DNA of 34,692 nucleotides. Origin: an uncultured Demequina sp. GTDB lineage: Bacteria; Actinomycetota; Actinomycetes; Actinomycetales; Demequinaceae. The notes beneath the pieces were generated by a model, which had not been told where the DNA came from, ran no database searches, and worked only from the letters and a program-made list of their open reading frames with translations. The DNA is taken from assembly GCA_937925595.1 (NCBI GenBank), contig CALALQ010000224.1, positions 1-34,692 of the forward strand, given 5' to 3'. The position numbers and the translations under genes were made by a program. This document shows, in pieces, positions 14,774-21,194 of the stretch. Positions within the stretch are counted from its first letter, which is position 1; each line of letters begins with the position of its first letter.

Positions 14774-14809
14774 AAACGCCCGGTTCCTCAGGTGAGGGGC
14801 CGGGCGTTT
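14774..14809 (+). terminator. Intrinsic terminator of rpmG
   Basis: AAACGCCCGG (14774-14783) and CCGGGCGTTT (14800-14809) are perfect inverted repeats. CCTC/GAGG adds pairs inside, and the 3' arm ends in TTT, eleven bases after the stop codon. Confidence 0.85.
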
Positions 14810-14925
14810 GCTGTGCTCGCGCGCTGGCCGCGTCCGCAGGGCCGTCGACTCCAGGGCCCCTCATCCGTGGAGCTCGGGCAGCCAGGGCCCGTGGCGCCCA
14901 GCACCCTGCCTCCATTGCCCCTGCC

Positions 14926-14980
14926 CCTGCCCGACGCTGGGGTGGCCTGCGCGTGTTGCCCAGCCACAGCGTCGGGCGGG
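14926..14980. repeat. Inverted pair of 11-mer repeats upstream of hadA
   Basis: Exact copies GCCCGACGCTG (14929-14939) and CAGCGTCGGGC (14967-14977) face each other. With flanking bases the stem reaches 14 pairs, including one G-U, around a 27-base loop. It ends 18 bases before the GTG of the hadA-like gene, so it may end read-through from rpmG or shape the hadA leader. It is the main content of the 189-base spacer after the rpmG terminator. Confidence 0.65.
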
Positions 14981-14998
14981 CTTGGGTAGGGTTGAACC

Positions 14999-15445
14999 GT
15001 GCCAGTGAATCCCGATGCTGAAGGCCGCTCCTATGGCCCGCACGAGCCGTACGAGGTGACTCGCGTGAAGATCCGCGAGTTCGCGAACGCGGTGGATGCG
15101 AACTCCTTTGCCCACTTCAACCCGGAGGCAGCTCGCGCCGAGGGCTACGACGACGTCGTGGCGCCCACCACGTTCGCGGTGGTCATCGCGCAGCGCGCGG
15201 AGTTCCACGTGGTGACGGATCCCGAGGTGGGAGTCGACTTCTCGCGAGTGGTGCACGCGGATGAGCGCTTCACGCATCACCGCCCCATCGTGGCTGGCGA
15301 CGTCATCTCCACGACCGTGCACATCGACAAGATCATTCAGCGCGGCGGGATCTCCACGGTGACGACGCGAGCGGAACTCGCGGACGCGGACGGAAACCCC
15401 GTCTCCACTGTCATCTCGACCCTGGCCGTGAGGGAGGACGCATGA
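14999..15445 (+). CDS. MaoC-like dehydratase N-terminal-domain protein (HadA-like)
   Basis: A 148-residue hotdog-fold protein of the FAS1-type dehydratase N-terminal family. In mycobacteria the equivalent subunit HadA partners HadB to dehydrate 3-hydroxyacyl-ACP in FAS-II. It has the usual opening (SYGPHEPYEVTRVKIREFANAV) and FTHHRPIVAGDVISTTVHIDKI, but not the catalytic Asp/His motif, which is on the partner. The GTG at 14999 has only a weak GG-rich ribosome binding site. Its stop overlaps the start of the hadB-like gene (ATGA), consistent with a heterodimer. The gene order rpmG-hadA-hadB matches mycobacteria; the acyl substrate in this organism is unknown. Confidence 0.85.
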   Translation: MPVNPDAEGRSYGPHEPYEVTRVKIREFANAVDANSFAHFNPEAARAEGYDDVVAPTTFAVVIAQRAEFHVVTDPEVGVDFSRVVHADERFTHHRPIVAGDVISTTVHIDKIIQRGGISTVTTRAELADADGNPVSTVISTLAVREDA

Positions 15446-15873
15446 GCGACGAGAACCTGCCGTCCTTCGACGGCCTGGAAGTGGGCCAGGTGGTGGCCAC
15501 GCGCGAGGTGGAGTTCACTCGCGACACCCTGGTGCGCTACGCGGGAGCTTCCGGCGACTTCAACCCCATCCACTACAACGACCTTGTGGCGGAGCAGGTG
15601 GGACTTCCCGGTGTCATCGCGCACGGCATGCTGACCATGGGCACTGCTGCCTCCGTGGTGGAAGAGTGGGCGGGTCCCGGCAACGTTCAGGACTTCCAGA
15701 CGCGCTTCGCTCGGCCCGTCGTGGTGCCCAATCCGGGTGCCGCAGTGGTGACCTTCACGGCGACCGTTGGCGCGCTTGATCCCGAGCTGCGGACGGCAAG
15801 GATCGACGTCACGGCGGAGTTCGAAGGCGCCAAGGTGCTGATCAAGACCCAGGCGCTGGTCACCTGCGCGTAG
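15442..15873 (+). CDS. MaoC-family dehydratase (HadB-like)
   Basis: A 143-residue hotdog-fold hydratase, the catalytic partner of the preceding gene. The hydratase motif YAGASGDFNPIHYND (residues 33-47) carries the catalytic Asp39 and His44. The likely reaction is reversible dehydration of a 3-hydroxyacyl thioester (ACP or CoA). The ATG at 15442 overlaps the stop of the hadA-like gene by four bases. No HadC-like third subunit follows: downstream is a purine permease, whereas in mycobacteria hadC and then tRNA-Trp and secE come next. Confidence 0.88.
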   Translation: MSDENLPSFDGLEVGQVVATREVEFTRDTLVRYAGASGDFNPIHYNDLVAEQVGLPGVIAHGMLTMGTAASVVEEWAGPGNVQDFQTRFARPVVVPNPGAAVVTFTATVGALDPELRTARIDVTAEFEGAKVLIKTQALVTCA

Positions 15874-15918
15874 CGACGCGCGGGATTTGTCTCGCTTGGC
15901 CCTTTTGACCGGCGGGAA

Positions 15919-15937
15919 TTTGTAGGTCGCCTACAAA
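15919..15937. promoter_or_regulatory. Palindromic operator candidate upstream of the purine permease
   Basis: TTTGTAGG (15919-15926) and CCTACAAA (15930-15937) form a perfect 8-bp inverted repeat around TCG. A -35-like TTGACC lies just before it at 15905-15910. The site is 66 bases before the permease ATG. Its symmetry suits a dimeric repressor; which one is unknown. Confidence 0.5.
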
Positions 15938-16003
15938 CGAAACGGGCAACCGTTGGACGCGCCCAGCCGTCGCCGGTGGCCCCCTTCCTGCCACGATTCG
16001 AGC

Positions 16004-17467
16004 ATGGCAGAAACAAAGGAGAACGCAGCCCCCAAGCACGGCTTGGACGGCTACTTCCGGATCACCGCAAGGGGATCCTCGATCGGTCGTGAAGTCCGCG
16101 GTGGACTCACGACCTTCCTCACGATGGTCTACATCGTGGTCCTCAACCCGATCATCCTTTCCGGCGTGCCGGACAACACCGGCAAGTACCTTGGCGGCGG
16201 CACCGAGCCTGGCAGCGGCTTCGTCGCGATCGCGACGGCTACCGCACTCGTCGCCGGGCTGATGACCCTCCTCATGGGCGGATGGGCCCGATTCCCGCTG
16301 GCTGTGGCGGCTGGCCTGGGCATCAATGGCTTCGTCGCCTATGGACTTGTCGGCTCCGGCAAGCTCACCTGGGAACAGGCGATGGGTCTCATCGTCCTCG
16401 AGGGTGTGCTGGTCCTGATCCTCGTGCTCACCAAACTTCGCGTGAAGTTCCTCATTGCGATCCCGATGGCCCTCAAGAAGGCCATCGCCGCAGGTATCGG
16501 TCTGTTCCTCGCGTTCATCGCGTTCTGGGACTCCAAGGTCACGCGCGACCCGGGTGCTGACTTCGATCCCACACCCTCCGAGTTTGGTGCCGGTGGCTAC
16601 ATCACCTCGTGGACGCTCGTGGTGTTCTTCTTTGGCGTGTTCCTTGCGGGCATCCTGCTGGTCAAGAAGGTCAAGGGCGCGCTCCTGTACTCGATCGTCG
16701 CGTCCACGGTGCTCGCGTTCATCATCGAGGCGATTCGCCCCCAGGCATGGGGCCTCAACACCCCCACGTTCAAGGACCTCGACTTCACCCCGCTGCAGTT
16801 CGACACGGTCTTCCAGATCGATCTCTTTGGCGCCTTCACCGAGGACGCTGGGGTGGGCTTCCTCTCGGCGCTGCTCCTGGTCTTCTCGTTGCTCGTCGTC
16901 GACTTCTTCGACACGATGGGCACGATGACGGCCGTCGGTGAAGAGGCAGAGCTCAACGACGAGCAGGGCATCCCGGAGAACTCTCAGGAGATCCTCATCG
17001 TCGACTCGATCTCGGCCGTTGCCGGTGGTCTCGGCGGTGTCTCGTCGAACACCTCGTACATCGAGTCTGCGTCGGGTGTTGGCGACGGCGCCCGCACGGG
17101 TCTGGCCTCCATCGTGACCGGTATCGCGTTCCTGCTGACGATGTTCGTGAGCCCCATCGCTCAGGTCATTCCCCACGAGGCGGCGACTCCGGTGCTCGTC
17201 ATCGTTGGTCTGATGATGCTGCGCGGCGCCATCGACATCGACTGGAAGGACTACCGCATCGCGGTGCCCGCGTTCCTCACGATCATCATCATGCCGTTCG
17301 GCTACTCGATTGCCGCCGGTATTGGTGTGGGCTTCATCGCCTACGTCGTGATCAACGCGTTCACGGGCAAGGCCAAGGAGATCAAGCCGCTCATGTGGAT
17401 CGGCGCTGCGGCGTTCGTCATCTACTTCGCGCTGCCGGGTCTGCAGAGCCTCTTCGGCATCAGCTGA
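16004..17467 (+). CDS. NCS2-family purine permease, AzgA type (guanine/hypoxanthine)
   Basis: A membrane transporter of 487 residues with about 12-14 hydrophobic segments. AzgA-type features include GREVRGGLTTFLTMVYIVVLNPIILSG near the N-terminus, LGINGFVAYGLV and VDFFDTMGTMTAVG. Members import adenine, guanine or hypoxanthine by proton symport. The ATG at 16004 gives MAETKENAAPKHGLDGYF; no Shine-Dalgarno sequence is visible before it, and the only longer start is a TTG at 15953 with unrelated residues. A strong terminator follows. An operator-like palindrome lies upstream. Confidence 0.9.
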   Translation: MAETKENAAPKHGLDGYFRITARGSSIGREVRGGLTTFLTMVYIVVLNPIILSGVPDNTGKYLGGGTEPGSGFVAIATATALVAGLMTLLMGGWARFPLAVAAGLGINGFVAYGLVGSGKLTWEQAMGLIVLEGVLVLILVLTKLRVKFLIAIPMALKKAIAAGIGLFLAFIAFWDSKVTRDPGADFDPTPSEFGAGGYITSWTLVVFFFGVFLAGILLVKKVKGALLYSIVASTVLAFIIEAIRPQAWGLNTPTFKDLDFTPLQFDTVFQIDLFGAFTEDAGVGFLSALLLVFSLLVVDFFDTMGTMTAVGEEAELNDEQGIPENSQEILIVDSISAVAGGLGGVSSNTSYIESASGVGDGARTGLASIVTGIAFLLTMFVSPIAQVIPHEAATPVLVIVGLMMLRGAIDIDWKDYRIAVPAFLTIIIMPFGYSIAAGIGVGFIAYVVINAFTGKAKEIKPLMWIGAAAFVIYFALPGLQSLFGIS

Positions 17468-17480
17468 TCAGTTCCACCTC

Positions 17481-17512
17481 GAGGGGCGTCGTCCGCAAGG
17501 GCGGCGCCCCTC
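17481..17512 (+). terminator. Intrinsic terminator of the purine permease
   Basis: A 14-bp stem starts with GAGGGGCG (17481-17488) and ends with CGCCCCTC (17505-17512). It includes three G-U pairs and closes on a GCAA tetraloop (17495-17498). A short T-rich tail follows. Confidence 0.85.
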
Positions 17513-17524
17513 GTGTCTTTCCGC

Positions 17525-17572
17525 CCCGACGCTGTGGTGACGGCAGCGCGAAGCCTCGCCCCAGCGTCGGGC
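17525..17572. repeat. Inverted pair of 11-mer repeats at a convergent junction
   Basis: CCCGACGCTG (17525-17534) faces CAGCGTCGGG (17562-17571), a perfect 10-bp stem with a 27-base loop. The right arm is part of an exact 11-mer copy (17562-17572). It lies between the permease terminator and the stop codon of the convergent LacI gene, so it could terminate the latter. Confidence 0.65.
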
Positions 17573-17586
17573 GGGATGAGAAACGG

Positions 17587-18645
17587 TTAGGCGGGAACGG
17601 GGCCCGTGGTGTTGCCGCGACGGAACTCAAGCTGCATCACGACGCGCTCGGGAGTGCGGCCCTCAAGGAGCGCCTTGACCTCGGAGGCAAGCACGCGGCC
17701 CTTGGCGGCGCCGTCCTGCTTCATCGTGGTGACCTCATGCGGCGCCACCCAGGGCAGGTCCAGGCCGTCGAAGCCGGTGACGGACAGGTCGTCGGGGACC
17801 GAGAGGCCCTTCTCCTTCGCGGCGAGGATGACGCCGCCAGCGAGGAGGTCGGACTGGCACACGATCGCGGTGGGTCGCGACTCGTGGGCGAGCGCAAGGT
17901 GGCCGGCCGCGATGCCTGCCTCCACCATGGACGCGTGCGACTCGATGATGACGCACGGCTCCACGCCGGCGATCTGGAACGCGTCGAGGCGGTGGTGAAT
18001 GGGCGTCCACGCGGCCCGGGTGGTCTCCTCGCGGGTGATGACGCGAGTGTCCGCCTCCACACCGAACGGCAAGGTGACGGTGCCGATGCGCTCGTGACCC
18101 AGCTCGCGAAGGTGCTGGATGAGCTGCACGGTCGCTGCGGTGTCGTCGATGTCGAGCGAGCCGGCGCCTTCGGGGGCGGGACCCTCCATGACAACCATGG
18201 GGATGCCGCGACGCTTCGCGATCTGCAGTGCCGGCTCATCGTGGTCGCGCACGCGAAGCACCACGACGGCGTCCATCGCGGCGGTATCGAGCAGCGTGCG
18301 CTCGCCGGGCTCGCCGGTGGGCTGCGGGATGAGCAGCACGCCAACGCCCATGAGGCCAAAGTCGGCGATGAGCGAGTCAAGGATGCGCAGGTTCAGCGGG
18401 TCGCGGAAGGAGCGAGCGAACTTCTCGTGGATGACCACGCCGACGATGCCGGAGCGGCCCGAGCGCAGCGCCCGACCCTGCGGCGACGGACCGCCATAAC
18501 CGAGCTCTTCTGCGGCGCGCTCGACGCGCGCCTTGGTGTCGGGGGAGATCGGACCCGCACCTGAGTAGGTGAGTGACACCGTCGACAGGGACACGCCTGC
18601 GCGTGCGGCGACGTCTGCCATGGTTGGCTTCTTGGCTTTAGCCAC
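17587..18645 (-). CDS. LacI-family transcriptional regulator divergent from an MFS transporter
   Basis: A 352-residue LacI/GalR regulator. The HTH PTMADVAARAGVSLSTVSLTYSG (about residues 7-29) is canonical, and the sensor domain ends with SVTGFDGLDLPWVAPHE. The GTG at 18645 is preceded on the minus strand by AGGGGAAG. It is divergent from an MFS transporter, and a LacI-type operator (AAACGTTT core, 18691-18698) lies between them, so it probably controls itself and the transporter. Its sensor domain is close in wording to that of the two LacI proteins at the left end of the window. The ligand is unknown. Confidence 0.92.
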   Translation of the reverse strand: MAKAKKPTMADVAARAGVSLSTVSLTYSGAGPISPDTKARVERAAEELGYGGPSPQGRALRSGRSGIVGVVIHEKFARSFRDPLNLRILDSLIADFGLMGVGVLLIPQPTGEPGERTLLDTAAMDAVVVLRVRDHDEPALQIAKRRGIPMVVMEGPAPEGAGSLDIDDTAATVQLIQHLRELGHERIGTVTLPFGVEADTRVITREETTRAAWTPIHHRLDAFQIAGVEPCVIIESHASMVEAGIAAGHLALAHESRPTAIVCQSDLLAGGVILAAKEKGLSVPDDLSVTGFDGLDLPWVAPHEVTTMKQDGAAKGRVLASEVKALLEGRTPERVVMQLEFRRGNTTGPVPA

Positions 18646-18687
18646 GTCTTCCCCTTTGAATTGGACGTACGCTCAAGAGTAGCGGCT

Positions 18688-18701
18688 TCGAAACGTTTAG
18701 A
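18688..18701. promoter_or_regulatory. LacI-type operator between the LacI gene and the MFS gene
   Basis: TCGAAACGTTTAGA contains the 8-bp palindrome AAACGTTT with the central CG typical of LacI/GalR operators; 12 of 14 positions are symmetrical. It lies 43 bases upstream of the LacI start and 65 bases upstream of the MFS start. A one-mismatch 11-mer repeat follows at 18705-18715. Confidence 0.6.
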
Positions 18702-18765
18702 AATGTCCGACGCTGGACCTACCAAGTGGTTAGGTTCAGCCCGCTCTGAGGGTGAGAATACAAGG

Positions 18766-20115
18766 GTGACTTCACCTTCCACTGCGGCGACGCCGAGTGC
18801 CCACCGCGTGCGTCAGTCCCGCATCGGCGTCCTCACCCTGTTTTGGATCATGGGCGTGTTCCTCGCGACCTTCGTGTCGCGCACGCCCAGCGTCACCGAA
18901 CTGCTCGATGTGACCACGGGGCGCCTGGCCCTGCTCATGCTTGCGGGCGCGGTCGGCGCGCTCTTCGCGCTCACCTTGACCGGCTGGTTCGTCGCCCGCT
19001 TCGGCACGCGCAGCGTGCTGTGGTGGTCCACGTTCATCTACCTGGCCGCCTTCTTGGTGGTGGCCTGGTCCACCGCAGCGGGCAATCAGTTCTGGTTCGC
19101 GCTGGGCCAGTTCTTCGTCTCCTTCGGCTTCGCCTTCACGAATGTCTCGATGAACACCGAGGCCGCGAACGTCGAGCATTGGATGAAGCGAGCGGTGATG
19201 CCGCAGTTCCACGCCGCATTCTCTGTGGGCATGGCGGTGGGCCTTGGCGCGGGCGCCCTCGTATCCCACCTTGGCGTTGCGCCCGTGTGGCACTTCGTGG
19301 GGGCGGCAATCATCCTCACGGTCGTGCGTATGGCGGTCATCGCCCCGGCCGTCGTCTATGGAGAGCCGAATCCCGAGGGCGCTCGCGGGGGCTTCGGCGG
19401 GCCGTTCAAGACCGCGCGTGACGAGTTCCGCGAGCGTCGCGTCGTGCTCATTGGCCTCATCGTCTTCGCCGCCTCGACCATCGAGGGCGCTGCCGCCCAG
19501 TGGGCGTCGCTTGCGGTCGTGAAGGGCTTCGACATGTCGGAGGCCATCGGCGACATCGCGTATTGGGTGTTCGTCGTCGCGATGGTCACCACTCGCGGAC
19601 TCGGCGCCCCGATCATCGGTCGCTTGGGGCGCGTCGTGGCGCTGCGGAGCTCCGCCGTCCTCGTCTTCGTGGGCGTGCTGATCTTTGCGTTCACTCCGGT
19701 GTTCTGGCTCGTCCCCGTCGCGATGGTGCTGTGGGGCCTTGGCGCCGGCCTCGGCGTGCCCATCGGCTTCTCCGCGGCCTCTGACGAGCCCAGCAAGGCG
19801 GCAAGCCGGGTCGCGGCCGTGTCCACCTTCTCGACCATCGCGGGCCTCGTCATGCCCCAGGTGATCGGCCGCCTCGGCGACGTGATCGAGTTGCGCAAGG
19901 CGATCACCGTGGTCTGCATCGGTGCGGTGCTGTCCTTCGTCATCGCCCGCGCGGTGCGCACTGAGGGCCCGCTGTTCCGCAGTCACCGGGCGCTCGCACG
20001 CTCGGTCGCTGGCGAGGCCTCCATCGAGCCCGATGAGGTGCGCTTCGAGGAGGACACCACTGGCGATGGCGTCCCTGACGAGTTCGACGACGCTCCCGAT
20101 ACCCTGAAGTCATGA
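18766..20115 (+). CDS. Major facilitator superfamily transporter
   Basis: A transporter of about 450 residues with 12 predicted membrane segments, beginning at RQSRIGVLTLFWIMGVFLATFVSRTPS. The MFS loop motif is visible as GWFVARFGTRSVLWW. The layout resembles the YbjJ/FucP-like branch, whose members move sugars or are uncharacterised. The GTG at 18766 is chosen: an upstream in-frame ATG at 18661 would run through the divergent promoter and operator. The C-terminal tail is hydrophilic and acidic (EEDTTGDGVPDEFDDAPD), which is unusual for MFS proteins. Its stop overlaps murB (ATGA). Control by the divergent LacI regulator is likely. The substrate is unknown. Confidence 0.85.
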   Translation: MTSPSTAATPSAHRVRQSRIGVLTLFWIMGVFLATFVSRTPSVTELLDVTTGRLALLMLAGAVGALFALTLTGWFVARFGTRSVLWWSTFIYLAAFLVVAWSTAAGNQFWFALGQFFVSFGFAFTNVSMNTEAANVEHWMKRAVMPQFHAAFSVGMAVGLGAGALVSHLGVAPVWHFVGAAIILTVVRMAVIAPAVVYGEPNPEGARGGFGGPFKTARDEFRERRVVLIGLIVFAASTIEGAAAQWASLAVVKGFDMSEAIGDIAYWVFVVAMVTTRGLGAPIIGRLGRVVALRSSAVLVFVGVLIFAFTPVFWLVPVAMVLWGLGAGLGVPIGFSAASDEPSKAASRVAAVSTFSTIAGLVMPQVIGRLGDVIELRKAITVVCIGAVLSFVIARAVRTEGPLFRSHRALARSVAGEASIEPDEVRFEEDTTGDGVPDEFDDAPDTLKS

Positions 20116-21140
20116 CGGACCTCTCCGAGCTGACCACGTTGCGGGTTGGCGGCCCGGCCGCTCGCTTCGAGCAGGTCCACAGCGAAGCCGACCTCATCGA
20201 CGCCGTGCGCACCGCAGATGCTGAGGGCACGCGGCTCCTTGTCATTGGCGGCGGCTCCAACCTCGTCGTTCCCGACGAGGGCTTCGACGGACTCGTCCTG
20301 CAGGACGCCCGACAGGACATGTCGATTCAGGACGACGGCTTCTGCGGAGGCGTCTCCGTCACCGCCACGGCCGGCACCAACTGGGATGACGTGGTGGCGC
20401 GTGCCATCAGCGACGAGTGGGTGGGTGTCGAGGCGCTGAGCGGCATTCCTGGTTCCATGGGTGCGGCCCCCGTCCAGAACATCGGCGCCTATGGTGCGGA
20501 ACTCAGCGACACACTCGCCTCCGTGCGGGTCTGGGATCGCGAGAGCTCGGCGGTGCGCACTCTTCCACTCATCGAGTTGCGGTTCGGGTACCGCACTTCG
20601 ATCCTCAAGCGTTCCCTCGTCGCCCCCTACGGCCCGACGCCGCGGTACGTCGTCATGGACGTCACCTTGCAGATGCGGTTCGGCACGCGGTCGGCCGAAG
20701 TGAAGTACGGTCAGCTCGCCGATGCGCTCGGCATCGAAGTGGGCGGCACCGCGTCGACGGCCGCGGTGCGCGAGGCCGTCCTCGCGCTGCGCTCCTCCAA
20801 GGGCATGGTGCTCGACCCCAGCGACTACGACACGTGGAGCGCCGGCTCCTTCTTCACCAACCCCGTGGTGAGCGAAGACCAGGTTCCGGAGGGAGCGCCC
20901 CGCTACCCAGCGTCGGGCGGTGTGAAGACCTCTGCCGCGTGGCTCATTGAGCACGCGGGATTCTCCAAGGGATTCGCGCTCCCAGGCTCGAGCGCCGCGC
21001 TGAGTTCGAAGCACACGCTCGCGATCACCAACAGGGGGGGCGCCACGGCGGCCCAGGTGCTCGAACTTGCGGACCACATCAAGGCCGGCGTGCGCGACGC
21101 GTTCGGTATCGAACTGGTTCCGGAGCCGGTGATCGTCTAG
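20112..21140 (+). CDS. murB: UDP-N-acetylenolpyruvoylglucosamine reductase
   Basis: The second committed enzyme of peptidoglycan precursor synthesis, reducing UDP-GlcNAc-enolpyruvate to UDP-MurNAc with NADPH and FAD in the cytoplasm. It has 342 residues with the FAD-binding motif GGGSNLVV (46-53), LSGIPGSMGAAPVQNIGAYG (109-128), YRTS (160-163, type I pattern) and the catalytic serine in AGSFFTNP (Ser246). The ATG at 20112 overlaps the MFS stop. An exact 11-mer repeat copy (20908-20918) is read here as Pro-Ala-Ser-Gly-Gly. murB in this neighbourhood, near aspC and secE, is usual in actinobacteria. A strong hairpin follows the gene. Confidence 0.95.
   Translation: MTDLSELTTLRVGGPAARFEQVHSEADLIDAVRTADAEGTRLLVIGGGSNLVVPDEGFDGLVLQDARQDMSIQDDGFCGGVSVTATAGTNWDDVVARAISDEWVGVEALSGIPGSMGAAPVQNIGAYGAELSDTLASVRVWDRESSAVRTLPLIELRFGYRTSILKRSLVAPYGPTPRYVVMDVTLQMRFGTRSAEVKYGQLADALGIEVGGTASTAAVREAVLALRSSKGMVLDPSDYDTWSAGSFFTNPVVSEDQVPEGAPRYPASGGVKTSAAWLIEHAGFSKGFALPGSSAALSSKHTLAITNRGGATAAQVLELADHIKAGVRDAFGIELVPEPVIV
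20908..20918 (+). repeat. 11-mer repeat, exact copy inside murB
   Basis: CAGCGTCGGGC is read as part of Pro-Ala-Ser-Gly-Gly, in a different frame from the copy at 1054-1064. Confidence 0.65.
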
Positions 21141-21149
21141 ACACGAAAA

Positions 21150-21177
21150 CGGGCGGGACGCTTGCGCGCCCCGCCCG
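21150..21177. terminator. Hairpin between murB and the convergent FtsX-type permease gene
   Basis: CGGGCGGG (21150-21157) and CCCGCCCG (21170-21177) form a perfect 8-bp G+C stem with a 12-base loop, nine bases after the murB stop. A-rich bases precede it (GAAAA), so it may act as an intrinsic terminator for the opposite strand too. Confidence 0.75.
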
Positions 21178-21194
21178 GATTCTGAAGTGGTGGC

